DNA of 64,000 bases from Nocardia brevicatena NBRC 12119 (GTDB taxonomy: Bacteria > Actinomycetota > Actinomycetes > Mycobacteriales > Mycobacteriaceae), in NCBI RefSeq assembly GCF_000308495.1, contig NZ_BAFU01000086.1:186001-250000 (forward strand), written 5' to 3'. Positions 8,367-16,699 of the stretch are shown here, piece by piece. A program made the position numbers and the translations under genes. The notes beneath the pieces were generated by a model. It saw nothing but the letters and a program-made list of their open reading frames with translations. It searched no databases and was not told the DNA's origin. The stretch's first letter is position 1, and each line of letters begins with the position of its first letter.

Positions 8367-9206
8367 CTACTCCTCATGATCGGCGGATGCGGCATCGACA
8401 GCGGGTCGTGAAGGGAGAGCGGGCAGGTCGGCGGCGCAGCGGAATCCGAGGTCGTATGCTTCGTAATCGGGTACGCCGCATATCCGTTCACTGGTCCGGG
8501 TCTGCAAGCGCATCATTTTCCAGGACCCGCCGCGGGCAACGATATAACCCAAGCGTGCCGCGGTTTCGAACCCGGCGGCGTAGCTATGCGGCCCGTACGG
8601 ACGGTAGTGACTCGAGGTCCACTCGGTGACGTTGCCTGTCATGTCGTGGCATCCGAACGGAGAGACGGACTCGGGGAACCGGCAGACCGGGGTAGTCGCT
8701 GGTGCGGGGCCGTGCTCGCGCCAGTGCTTCGCGTACCAGTCCTTCCAGTCCGCGAGTGACCGTAGCTCACACCTGGCCCAGTGCTCGGCGGTATTGGCCG
8801 CCGTCACCGACCAGGTTGAGCCCCACGGCCATGCGCGCCACTGCGGGCCGTGGGCTGCATACTCCCATTCGGTCTCGGTGGGCAGGCGTTTGCCCGCCCA
8901 CCGGGCATACGCGATGGCGTCGGCGTGGTCTACGTGCACCACCGGGTGATCGGGGCGGTCGCGGACCGCCTCGATATCGGGGTGCGGGTGCAGCCACGAA
9001 ATCCCCGGGATCTCCCTCCAGTAGTCCGGGCCGTACACCAGGCCGGCGCCGCGCTGCTGTGCGGCGGTAACCCATCCGGTGTCGTCGACGAACTCGGCGA
9101 ACTGGGCGTTGGTGACCGGATGTCGGTCGAGCCGGCAACACGCTCGCCATCCAGGGCGACGATGGCGTAGCGGGGGAATGGGCGAGGCCCGCAATGCTGT
9201 GCTCAT
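8367..9206 (-). CDS. FGE-sulfatase (SUMF1/EgtB-type) domain protein, probably truncated at the 5' end
   Basis: From 9131 leftwards the product is a clear formylglycine-generating-enzyme-type domain: LDRHPVTNAQFAEFVDDTGW, then KRLPTETEWEYAA, HDMTGNVTEWTSSHYRP, RGGSWKM and DLGFRCA at the end. This fold occurs in SUMF1, EgtB and PvdO-like enzymes. The usual N-terminal strand block (FxMGS...PxHxVxVxxF) before the DRHPVTN motif is missing. Upstream of 9131 the frame stays open but reads as antisense to a LOG-family fragment, so the 5' end was probably replaced by recombination. An ATG at 9206 is the nearest in-frame start. It is coupled to the NUDIX gene. Expression and function are uncertain. Confidence 0.7.
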   Translation of the reverse strand: MSTALRASPIPPLRHRRPGWRACCRLDRHPVTNAQFAEFVDDTGWVTAAQQRGAGLVYGPDYWREIPGISWLHPHPDIEAVRDRPDHPVVHVDHADAIAYARWAGKRLPTETEWEYAAHGPQWRAWPWGSTWSVTAANTAEHWARCELRSLADWKDWYAKHWREHGPAPATTPVCRFPESVSPFGCHDMTGNVTEWTSSHYRPYGPHSYAAGFETAARLGYIVARGGSWKMMRLQTRTSERICGVPDYEAYDLGFRCAADLPALPSRPAVDAASADHEE

Positions 9207-9417
9207 CTGGTCTGCCGATGCGGTGATCACCGTCGGCGGCTCATGGGGAACGCTCTCCGAACTGGCGCTCGCCAACAGACGCGGCGGCGTGCCCGTGACC
9301 TCCATCGGTGGATGGCGCGCTACCGACGTCGATGGCAGCGAAGTCGGTGCGGCCATACGCACCGAAACCCCGGAAGAAGCCGTCACCCGCGCATTGGCGC
9401 TCGCTGACCGCGGCTGA
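9178..9417 (+). pseudogene. 3' fragment of a LOG-family (TIGR00725-type) gene
   Basis: The 79 codons read GEARNAVLIWSADAVITVGG followed by SWGTLSELALANRRGGVPVT and a typical C-terminus with a second GGW motif. This equals the C-terminal half of TIGR00725/LOG-family nucleotide-binding proteins, whose signature is GG(x)GTLxEIALA. The N-terminal half with the Rossmann GG motif is absent, and the sequence upstream belongs to the truncated FGE-sulfatase gene on the other strand. An ATG at 9178 happens to open the frame, but half a Rossmann domain is unlikely to fold, so I call it a remnant. Confidence 0.65.
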
Positions 9418-9514
9418 ACGGTATTCCAGAAGTTCGAGAGTGTCGGTCCCCTGCGTCCGGCTGTGTCCATCGGGCGTACGCCCGGCTGTGCCGATTGGAA
9501 TCTGTGGCGCGGCT

Positions 9515-10633
9515 TCAGCGCGCGGCCCGGAATTCCAGTACCGTCGAGCCGATCCGGATCGAATCGCCATCGACGAGGGCGACGGGCTCGTCGATCGGCC
9601 GCTCATTGACATAGACCCCGTTGGCCGAATGCAGATCCTTGATCAGCAGACCGACCCGCCCTGGGATGATCTGCGCGTGATATCGGCTGGCCTTGGGGTC
9701 CTCGAGCACCAGATCGTTATCGGTCATCCGGCCGATCCGAAGCCCGGTGGGCGCGACCACGACCACCCGGCCGTCCGGTAGCCGCAGTTGGCCGCTGCGC
9801 ACCATACGCGGTTCCTCGGTGACGGTTTCGTCCATCGCCGCGGCGACCCGCCCGACACGCTTCAGTTCGACGGTATCGATCGGCTCCTGTCGCAGGACCC
9901 GCCGTTCCAACTCGATGAGGTCCGGACCCGGATCGATACCGAGTTGGTCGGCCAGGACCGTACGCACCCGACGACAGGCGTCGAGGGCGTCGGCCTGCCG
10001 CCCGGACAGGTACAGCGCGGTGATGAGCTGCCCCCACAGCGGCTCCCGCAGGGGGTGCTCGGTGGTCATCGCGACCAGCTCACCGATTACCGACGACGCT
10101 CGGCCGCAGGCGATTTCGGCGTCGATCCGCGCGGACGCGGCGAGCAGCCGCTCTTCGTCCATGGCAATGGCGAAACTGTCCGCGAATCCGAACCCGACGA
10201 GATCGGCCAGTGCCCGACCGTCCCATTCGCGTAACGCGGTGGCGAACAGCCGCGCGGCGAAGACATGATCACCCGCCTCGGCCGCTCGGACACCCGCGTC
10301 CCGGGCGGCCGCGAACCGGCCCAGGTCGCAGGCATCATCGTCGATCTCCAGCCGATAACCCGCCGACTCGGTGCGCAACACCGCCGCCGCGTCCACGCCC
10401 GCGTTGCGCAGCGCCTTGCGGATGTTCGAGATGAACACCTGCAGGCTGGCGGCGTAGGAATCGGGCGGGTCCTCGTTCCAGACCATATCGGCCAAGGCGA
10501 CCGACGACACGGCACGTCGCCGATTCACCGCCAGTGCCGCCACCAAGGCCCGTGGCTTCGGCCCGCCGACCGCTATCGGCTCACCGTCGACGAACAGCCG
10601 GACGGGCCCGAGCACACGCACCTCGAGACGCAT
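9515..10633 (-). CDS. EmbR-like transcriptional regulator: winged helix, BTAD and FHA domains
   Basis: Domains in order: an OmpR-type winged helix (about 1-95; VRLFVDGEPIAVGGPKPRAL, SLQVFISNIRKALR), a bacterial transcriptional activation domain (about 100-245; LREWDGRAL, RQADALDACRRVR), and a C-terminal FHA domain (about 290-372) with IGRMTDNDLVLEDPKASRYH and DLHSANGVYVN. This is the layout of M. tuberculosis EmbR, which binds phosphothreonine on the kinase PknH and regulates the arabinosyltransferase genes. FHA phosphopeptide-binding residues (R of GR, S of ASRYH, N of SANG) are all present. No kinase gene is in the window. It lies 28 bp downstream of fba on the same strand, so read-through from fba is possible. 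Targets are unknown. Confidence 0.88.
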   Translation of the reverse strand: MRLEVRVLGPVRLFVDGEPIAVGGPKPRALVAALAVNRRRAVSSVALADMVWNEDPPDSYAASLQVFISNIRKALRNAGVDAAAVLRTESAGYRLEIDDDACDLGRFAAARDAGVRAAEAGDHVFAARLFATALREWDGRALADLVGFGFADSFAIAMDEERLLAASARIDAEIACGRASSVIGELVAMTTEHPLREPLWGQLITALYLSGRQADALDACRRVRTVLADQLGIDPGPDLIELERRVLRQEPIDTVELKRVGRVAAAMDETVTEEPRMVRSGQLRLPDGRVVVVAPTGLRIGRMTDNDLVLEDPKASRYHAQIIPGRVGLLIKDLHSANGVYVNERPIDEPVALVDGDSIRIGSTVLEFRAAR

Positions 10634-10661
10634 TCACGTACCGCGGATCGAAGGCTGCCGG

Positions 10662-11696
10662 TCAGGCGCTGATCGAGCGACCCGCGGACCTCAGGTCGTT
10701 ACAGGCCTCCACGACCCGCTCGGCCATCGACAGTTCGGCCTTCTTCAGGTAGCTGCGCGGATCGTAGGCCTTCTTGTTGCCGACCTCGCCATCCACCTTC
10801 AGCACACCGTCGTAGTTGGTGAACATATGGGCGGCGACCGGCCGGGTGAACGCGTACTGGGTGTCGGTGTCGACGTTCATCTTCACCACGCCGTAGCGCA
10901 GCGAGTCGTCGATCTCCGACTTCAGCGAGCCCGATCCGCCGTGGAAGACGAAATCGAACGGCTGCGCATCGGCGGCCAGGCCGAGCTTGGCGGCCGCCAC
11001 CCGCTGGCCCTCGGCCAGCACCTCGGGCCGCAGCACCACATTGCCGGGCTTGTACACGCCGTGCACATTGCCGAAGGTGGCGGCGAGCAGATACTTGCCG
11101 TTCTCCCCGGCGCCGAGGGCGTCGATGGTCTTCTCGAAGTCCGCGGGGGAGGTGTAGAGCTTCTCGTTGATCTCCGCCTCGACACCGTCCTCCTCACCGC
11201 CGACGACGCCGATCTCGACCTCGAGGATGATGTTGGCCGCCTTGCTGAGCTTCAGCAGCTCTTGGGCGATCTGTAGGTTCTCGTCGATCGGGATCGCCGA
11301 GCCGTCCCACATATGTGACTGGAACAACGGGTTCTTACCGGCGTTGACCCGCTCCTGGGAGAGGACCAGCAGCGGCCGCACGAAACCGTCCAGCTTGTCC
11401 TTGGGGCAGTGGTCGGTGTGCAGCGCGATGGTGACGTCGTATTTGGCGGCCACCACATGCGCGAACTCGGCCAGCGCCACCGCACCGGTCACCATATCCT
11501 TGACGCCCTGACCGGAACCGAACTCCGAGCCGCCGGTCGAGAACTGGATGATGCCATCGCTGCCCGCGTCGGCGAAGCCTTTGATGGCCGCGTTGATCGT
11601 CTCCGACGAAGTGCAGTTGATGGCCGGGTAGGCGAAGGAGTTCGCCTTGGCCCGACCGAGCATCTCGGCGTAGACCTCCGGAGTCGCGATCGGCAC
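10662..11696 (-). CDS. fba: Class II fructose-1,6-bisphosphate aldolase
   Basis: Cleaves fructose 1,6-bisphosphate to dihydroxyacetone phosphate and glyceraldehyde 3-phosphate in glycolysis, and runs the reverse in gluconeogenesis. The zinc-dependent class II signature ALHTDHCPKD is present with catalytic D95 and zinc ligand H96; further ligands are in GNVHG and FHGGSGS. The length of 344 residues equals the M. tuberculosis enzyme (Rv0363c). The open frame extends upstream, but the GTG at 11696 is the start: GGAGGT lies 7 bases before it and the product then begins like the family (MPIATPEVYAEML). The neighbours DedA and GH76 keep the M. tuberculosis order. Confidence 0.97.
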   Translation of the reverse strand: MPIATPEVYAEMLGRAKANSFAYPAINCTSSETINAAIKGFADAGSDGIIQFSTGGSEFGSGQGVKDMVTGAVALAEFAHVVAAKYDVTIALHTDHCPKDKLDGFVRPLLVLSQERVNAGKNPLFQSHMWDGSAIPIDENLQIAQELLKLSKAANIILEVEIGVVGGEEDGVEAEINEKLYTSPADFEKTIDALGAGENGKYLLAATFGNVHGVYKPGNVVLRPEVLAEGQRVAAAKLGLAADAQPFDFVFHGGSGSLKSEIDDSLRYGVVKMNVDTDTQYAFTRPVAAHMFTNYDGVLKVDGEVGNKKAYDPRSYLKKAELSMAERVVEACNDLRSAGRSISA

Positions 11697-11862
11697 TGTG
11701 AAGACCTCCGTGTAGTGCTGCAGACAAATGTCCGTTTCCGCCCATACCCTAAGGCAGGCCCATTCCCTCCGGTACCAGGGGCGTCGGCCGCGTCGTCCGG
11801 TAGCCCCCGGCGGGGGACGAATCCGGCGACGCGCCGGGCCGAGTGGACGATGAACCGGTACT

Positions 11863-12702
11863 GTGGGCCGGGTGATTGCGCTGGCAGCCTCCGACGCGGT
11901 GACGAGCAATCTGGCTCTGACCGAACTGCTCGACCCTATGCACCTGCTCACCGAGACCTGGCTGAAGAGTGCCGTGCTCCCGGCCATTCTGGTGATCGTC
12001 TTCATCGAGACCGGTCTGCTGTTCCCCCTCCTTCCCGGCGATTCACTGCTGTTCACCGGCGGTCTGCTGGCGGCACAGCCGAGCCCCCCCACATCGGTCT
12101 GGGTGCTGGTGCCCGCGGTCGCCGCCGTGGCGTTCGCCGGTGACCAGTGCGCCTACTGGATCGGACGGTCGATCGGTCCACGGCTGTTCCACAAGGAGGA
12201 CACCCGTTTCTTCAAGAAGCGCTACATCACCGAGACCCACGAATTCTTCGAAAAGCACGGGCCGAAGGCCATCGTCCTGGCCCGGTTCGTGCCGGTCGCC
12301 CGCACCTTCATGCCGGTGCTGGCGGGCGTCTCGCAGATGAGCTACCGCCGGTACATCGCCTTCGACATCGTCGGCGCGGTGCTGTGGGGTGGCGGGGTGA
12401 CCGTGCTCGGATACTTCCTGGGCAATGTCGCGTTCATCCGCGATCATGTCGAAGCGATCTTCCTGCTCATCGTGTTCATCTCGATCCTGCCGGGGATCAG
12501 CGCTATCGCGCGCAAACTGTTGGACCGGGATGCCCCGGCCGGGTCCACCGACGAATCCGACGTCGACCAAGACCTGATCACGACCGCCGAACTGCCGGCG
12601 GTGGGTGACGCGAGGGAACCGCTGCCCAACACCCGGCCCTTGCCGGCGGTGAACGCCGAGAGGGCAGGGATGACCACTGCGAGCGAGACCCCTATCCGGT
12701 AG
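11863..12702 (+). CDS. DedA-family membrane protein (Rv0364-like)
   Basis: Polytopic DedA/VTT-domain protein; the family includes proton-dependent lipid-carrier flippases and related transporters. It shows the DedA signatures ETGLLFPLLPGDSLLFTGG near residue 50 and GPKAIVLARFVPVARTFMPV with GVSQMSYRRYIAFD near 140-170. Hydrophobic helices lie at about 35-58, 75-98, 168-185 and 190-218. The C-terminal ~60 residues are a soluble, disordered tail. Which carrier it handles is unknown. Its stop codon overlaps the GTG of a second DedA gene by one base, so the two are likely one operon. The GTG at 11863 or the one three codons later can be the start. Confidence 0.9.
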   Translation: MGRVIALAASDAVTSNLALTELLDPMHLLTETWLKSAVLPAILVIVFIETGLLFPLLPGDSLLFTGGLLAAQPSPPTSVWVLVPAVAAVAFAGDQCAYWIGRSIGPRLFHKEDTRFFKKRYITETHEFFEKHGPKAIVLARFVPVARTFMPVLAGVSQMSYRRYIAFDIVGAVLWGGGVTVLGYFLGNVAFIRDHVEAIFLLIVFISILPGISAIARKLLDRDAPAGSTDESDVDQDLITTAELPAVGDAREPLPNTRPLPAVNAERAGMTTASETPIR

Positions 12703-13418
12703 TGGTGGCGTCGACGACATCCTCGCTCCACTGCATGGCAAGTTCCGAGATTCGGGCCATGGGGAGCTTCGAACCGCTTATCTCCGCCGGGCCCGCGCTT
12801 GTCTGGACGGTGGTGCTGACCTTCGTCTTCCTCGAGTGCGCGTTCATCATCGGGCTGTTTCTGCCCGGGGACTCGATGCTGCTCACCGCGGGAGTCGTAA
12901 TGGCCTCGCACAGCACCGGCGAAACCCAGGTATGGCTGCTGTCGGTGGGGGCCATGGCCGCGGCCATCGTGGGCAATCAGGTCGGTTATGCCGTGGGTCA
13001 GCGCACCGGCCATCATCTGGTCGCCCGCCGTAACGGGCGCATCGTCAATACCCGAAACCTGGCCCGGGTGACCGAGTTGCTGCAACGGCACGGTTTCGTC
13101 GCCGTTTTGATCGCCCGCTGGATTCCGTGGGTGCGGACGCTGTGCCCCATGGTGGCGGGAGCGGCCGGTATGGACCATCGCCGGTACACCGTGGCCAGTA
13201 CCCTCGGGGCGATTATCTGGGCACCGGTCCTCCTGCTGATCGGGTACTACGCGGGCAGCTTCATCCAGCGCGTGTCGTGGCTGATGCCGGTGGTGATCGG
13301 GCTGCTGATACTCGGACTGGTTATCGGCACGGTGATCGGGGTCCTGCGGTATCGGCAGGAGATGTCGCAGCCGGCCGAGGACTTCGACCTCGACTCGGCC
13401 CAGCCGGCCGAGAGCTGA
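12702..13418 (+). CDS. Second DedA-family membrane protein
   Basis: A shorter paralogue of the preceding gene: FLECAFIIGLFLPGDSMLLT, then HGFVAVLIARWIPWVRTLCP and AAGMDHRRYTVAS, with the conserved Arg and Pro of the VTT domain. The GTG at 12702 overlaps the previous stop by one base. In-frame ATGs at codons 12 and 20 are alternative starts and would lose nothing conserved. The two proteins are clearly different in sequence, so this is an old duplication rather than a recent copy. Tandem DedA genes may serve different lipid carriers or form a heteromer (inference). Confidence 0.85.
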   Translation: MVASTTSSLHCMASSEIRAMGSFEPLISAGPALVWTVVLTFVFLECAFIIGLFLPGDSMLLTAGVVMASHSTGETQVWLLSVGAMAAAIVGNQVGYAVGQRTGHHLVARRNGRIVNTRNLARVTELLQRHGFVAVLIARWIPWVRTLCPMVAGAAGMDHRRYTVASTLGAIIWAPVLLLIGYYAGSFIQRVSWLMPVVIGLLILGLVIGTVIGVLRYRQEMSQPAEDFDLDSAQPAES

Positions 13419-13431
13419 CGGCCGGCGAGGG

Positions 13432-14625
13432 TTACAGCCCCGCCGCACCGACCAGGTGGGCGGCCTCCATGAGCATCCACCCCGACAGCTGCACCGACAG
13501 GTCGCGAGCCGGCATCCAGGAGGAGGTGACCGAACCGCCCGGGGACAGCTCGCCCGCTCTCGCGCTTCCGGCGGGCAGTTCGGCCGGGCGGGACCAGTCG
13601 TGGCCGAACAGCGGCTCGCCGTCCACCTCCAGGCGGTTCGCCCAGGCGGCGGCCGCCGATTCCAGGACGATCCGTGCCGCGATCCGCCGATCGCCCACCT
13701 GGTCGTGGCCGTCCCCCGGGAGCATGAGCGCGACCTGCGCGAGATACCGGATCAGAATCCCGTTGAACAGGCCACCGTCTCCGCCGCTGCCGCCGTGCAC
13801 GACGCCGTCGGTGGTCAGGTTCTCCTCCACCGCGTGAAGTAATCGATGCACCCGGTCGCGGTGCCCGGGTTCGGCGGTACGGGCCGCGAGCTCGGTTTCC
13901 AGGCCCAGCACCACACCCTGGCAGTAGGTGTAGATCGGGCGTTCGGTCTCTCCGGAGGGCAGGTGGATACCGTCGAAGATCAGACCGGTGTCGGGGTCGC
14001 GCAGCGTCGCATCGATCCAGTCGGCCATCTCGACGGCCCGCTCGTAGCGGCCGAGCCGGGCCAGCGCGATACCGGCGGGGCCGTTGGCGGGCGCATTGTA
14101 GAAGTCCACGCCGACGCGCCACGGGATACCGCCGCCCTGCTCCGGGGCCCAGGCGTCGTACAGTTCGCGCTCCAGCGGGGCCAGTCCACCGCGCGCCTCG
14201 TCGATCCCCTGGGTGCGCCGAGCGCGTTCCAGGGCCAGGACCAGCCAGGCCATGTCGTCGTAGTACCGATTGGTCCAACCGGTGATGTTGCGAATGCGAT
14301 GGGCACGGATGACGGTGGCGATGCGCCGGCGTCGCGCCGGCGTCGACGCTCGGTTCGCGGCGTCGACGGCGCAGTCGATCAGATGCGCCTGCCACCAGTA
14401 GTGCCAGGTCAGGAAGAATCGTTCCCGCCGGGTCGGCGGCCAACCCACCACCGCCAGCGCGGTGCCGGGGAGACACCACAGAGTCCGCAGGTGCCGCGAC
14501 AGTACCGCTGCTTCGGCTATATCGGCGCGTTCGGACCACACCGCGGAGGTCGTGCCCGACCGTTTCGGTTGCTGCGGCACGGAAACGGGCCGCGGTACGT
14601 CGAGATCGTCGCTCCGCGAGGTCAT
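13432..14625 (-). CDS. Glycoside hydrolase family 76 protein (Rv0365c-like)
   Basis: An alpha/alpha-toroid of the GH76 alpha-1,6-mannanase family. The catalytic double aspartate is in NRYYDDMAWLVLALE (D123, D124), followed by GGIPWRVGVDFYNAPANGPA, IYTYCQGVVLGLE and DGGLFNGILIRYL. GH76 enzymes cut alpha-1,6-mannan; mycobacterial relatives have been proposed to act on mannan backbones of lipoglycans. No signal peptide is visible, so a cytoplasmic site is suggested, which is odd for a glycan hydrolase but the same as in Rv0365c. The ATG at 14625 starts the aligned product; the longer open frame upstream has no family similarity. Confidence 0.87.
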   Translation of the reverse strand: MTSRSDDLDVPRPVSVPQQPKRSGTTSAVWSERADIAEAAVLSRHLRTLWCLPGTALAVVGWPPTRRERFFLTWHYWWQAHLIDCAVDAANRASTPARRRRIATVIRAHRIRNITGWTNRYYDDMAWLVLALERARRTQGIDEARGGLAPLERELYDAWAPEQGGGIPWRVGVDFYNAPANGPAGIALARLGRYERAVEMADWIDATLRDPDTGLIFDGIHLPSGETERPIYTYCQGVVLGLETELAARTAEPGHRDRVHRLLHAVEENLTTDGVVHGGSGGDGGLFNGILIRYLAQVALMLPGDGHDQVGDRRIAARIVLESAAAAWANRLEVDGEPLFGHDWSRPAELPAGSARAGELSPGGSVTSSWMPARDLSVQLSGWMLMEAAHLVGAAGL

Positions 14626-14839
14626 AGGGCCATGGTGCCAGGAAGGTCCGGTTTCATGCTGTTCGATTGTTATGAAGTCGACGCGGAATCGTTCGCTTGC
14701 CGGCCATCGTGTCGCCGTCTGTTCGGAATCGGTACCGGCCACACGCGCGGAAACGGAACGGCAGCGCGTCAATAGGGGTTAACGCAAAGAGCGCCCACTC
14801 CGGCGCCCGGCCCGCCGAGCCGACCCGTTCGGCGGCCGT

Positions 14840-15601
14840 TCACCACGCGGTGGTCAGGTCGGCATGCTGGCGAATCCAGGTATGCATGGCAATCCCCGCG
14901 GCCACCCCGGCATTGATACTGCGAGTGGACCCGAACTGAGCGATGGACACCGTGAGCACGGCCGCCTCCCGGGCGGCCGTCGTGACACCCGGGCCCTCCT
15001 GCCCGAAGAGCAGCAGACAGCTGCGGGGCAGCCGAACGGTTTCCAAGGGGATTGAGCCGGGGACATTGTCCACCGCGACCACCGTCAGGTCCCGCGCCCG
15101 GACGAATTCGAGCAGGGCCTCGATATCGGGATGATGGACGATGTGCTGATATCGGTCGGTCACCATGGCACCGCGGCGGTTCCAGCGGCGCCGGCCGACG
15201 ATATGTACCGCGGCCGCGGCGAAGGCGTTCGCCGTGCGCACCACGGCGCCGATATTGGCATCGTGACCGAAGTTCTCGATGGCGATATGGAAAGGATGCC
15301 GGCGCCGGTCGATATCCGCGACGATCGCCTCGCGAGTCCAGTAGCGGTAGGCGTCCACCACATTGCGGCGGTCGCCCTCGGCGAGCAGTACCGGGTCCAG
15401 CCGGTCGTCATCCGGCGGCGCGGTGCCGTACTCCTGCGCCCACGGCCCCACCCCGCGGGGGTGCTCGCCCCATTCGGTGGGGCCGGGCCCGGGTTCGGCG
15501 GGGTCGTCCGGCTCCGACCGGTGTTCCGCGGCGGCGGGCGGCCCCGCCTCCGCCGGTACTGATGTGGTCACTCCGACGATGCTAAGGCGTGTTCCCCACA
15601 C
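14840..15601 (-). CDS. TrmH/SpoU-family RNA methyltransferase (Rv0380c-like)
   Basis: AdoMet-dependent 2'-O-ribose methyltransferase with the knotted SPOUT fold. Motif 1 is ENFGHDANIGAVVRTANAF (N and R catalytic), motif 2 LLLFGQEGPGV and motif 3 TRSINAGVAAGIAMHTW, all in the C-terminal 160 residues. The N-terminal ~90 residues include a Pro/Glu-rich stretch. The target RNA (tRNA or rRNA) is not deducible. The GTG at 15577 (residue 9) is an alternative start. The M. tuberculosis homologue Rv0380c likewise lies near pyrE (Rv0382c). Confidence 0.9.
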   Translation of the reverse strand: MWGTRLSIVGVTTSVPAEAGPPAAAEHRSEPDDPAEPGPGPTEWGEHPRGVGPWAQEYGTAPPDDDRLDPVLLAEGDRRNVVDAYRYWTREAIVADIDRRRHPFHIAIENFGHDANIGAVVRTANAFAAAAVHIVGRRRWNRRGAMVTDRYQHIVHHPDIEALLEFVRARDLTVVAVDNVPGSIPLETVRLPRSCLLLFGQEGPGVTTAAREAAVLTVSIAQFGSTRSINAGVAAGIAMHTWIRQHADLTTAW

Positions 15602-15635
15602 ACCCGGCGGCGGATAGCCCTTCTACCGGGCCGGT

Positions 15636-15971
15636 TCACCATCGGGAGTCGACGGTGGTGCCCGAGGTTCCGATGGCGGCGAAGAGAGCCACGAGCCAGA
15701 CGATCACGCCGATAACGGCCAGCACGATGAAGACCGTGCCGATGATCCCGCAGACATACCCCGCCATGACCGAGTTACGCCCACCGACCGTGCCGCCGGA
15801 GGCGTCGATCTCGTTGAGCGCCCGCTTGCCCATCACCCACGCAAACGGCGCGACGAGCTGGCAGAACACAACCCCGAGCAGGCCGAGAATCAGGACGGTG
15901 GTGGCCTGCGGATGGTCCGGCGGCGGCGGACCGTAGGCCGGGTAACCGTATCGAGGTGGCGGGTAATCCAT
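15636..15971 (-). CDS. DUF4190-type small membrane protein
   Basis: A 111-residue protein with a short Pro/Tyr-rich N-terminus (PPPRYGYPAYGPPPP) and two hydrophobic helices, about 25-45 and 70-100. The stretch between contains the DUF4190 pattern FAWVMGKRALNEIDASGG. Such proteins are common near actinobacterial envelope genes; the role is unknown. The ATG at 15971 begins the Pro-rich head. The upstream lysoplasmalogenase-like gene ends at 15985, so the two are separated by only 13 bases and likely co-transcribed. Confidence 0.8.
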   Translation of the reverse strand: MDYPPPRYGYPAYGPPPPDHPQATTVLILGLLGVVFCQLVAPFAWVMGKRALNEIDASGGTVGGRNSVMAGYVCGIIGTVFIVLAVIGVIVWLVALFAAIGTSGTTVDSRW

Positions 15972-15984
15972 TCGACGATAGTAA

Positions 15985-16698
15985 TCAGCGCGGTACGACC
16001 ACCCGACCGTTGTCGCGGGCATGCACGGCAGGATCGGCGAGCAGGTACTGCGCCGCGCCGTAGGTGCCCAGGATGACGGCTTCGGCCACCCGTCGGGCCC
16101 GGGTTCCCCGGACGTACAGCCGGCGCAGCACGATCAATCCGTCGGACACCGTGAACAGCAGCGAACCCAGCCCCACCCGACTACGCGGATCGGCGTTCGG
16201 CACATTCACCCCGGCGACCCGACGCGCGCCGGGGGCCAGGTCGGGATCGCCGGCCAGCACACCCGCCGTTCCCAGCATGGCACCGTAGGCGGTGAGCGGC
16301 GCGGCGAGGGCGGGGGCCTCGGCGCGCAGCAGCGCACCCGCGCCGAGCCAGGCCAGTACCCGGGGGAAAGCGACCGCCGGCCGAGGTCGGCCGCCGTGCC
16401 GGGCCCACAGAGCGGCGTATCCTGCCTGCATCACCGCGAACGACGACGCGCCCGCGACCAGCCGGCGGTCGTCGTCCGGCTCGATCAGCAGCACATCGCC
16501 TACGGTGGCGGCGCCGAGCAAACCCAGCAGCAGTGTCCGGTCGCTGGTCCCGAGCTCGACACCAGCGGTGGCGATATCGGCCGCCAGCAGCGGCATCATC
16601 AGCGGTTTGGACACCCATTGGAGCCGGTCGCGACCGGTGAGCGCGGCGAGCACGGTCACCGTGGTGGCCGCCAGGAAACCGAGCCGGAACGGGCGCAT
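15985..16698 (-). CDS. YhhN/TMEM86-type membrane protein (lysoplasmalogenase family)
   Basis: About seven hydrophobic helices in 237 residues. Family marks are KPLMMPLLAADIA near residue 31, GDVLLIEP near 68, FTVSDGLIVLRRLY near 185 and YGAAQYLLA near the C-terminus. YhhN relatives include vertebrate lysoplasmalogenase (TMEM86B), which hydrolyses the vinyl-ether bond of lysoplasmalogens; the substrate in this lineage is not known. The gene ends one base before the fabH stop region begins (fabH stop at 16700), so it is tightly coupled to fabH. Confidence 0.82.
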   Translation of the reverse strand: MRPFRLGFLAATTVTVLAALTGRDRLQWVSKPLMMPLLAADIATAGVELGTSDRTLLLGLLGAATVGDVLLIEPDDDRRLVAGASSFAVMQAGYAALWARHGGRPRPAVAFPRVLAWLGAGALLRAEAPALAAPLTAYGAMLGTAGVLAGDPDLAPGARRVAGVNVPNADPRSRVGLGSLLFTVSDGLIVLRRLYVRGTRARRVAEAVILGTYGAAQYLLADPAVHARDNGRVVVPR

Positions 16699-16699
16699 A

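Noticed and set aside
12702-13418. The second DedA gene as a frameshifted continuation of the first
   Set aside because: Both proteins have their own complete set of DedA motifs, so they are two genes.
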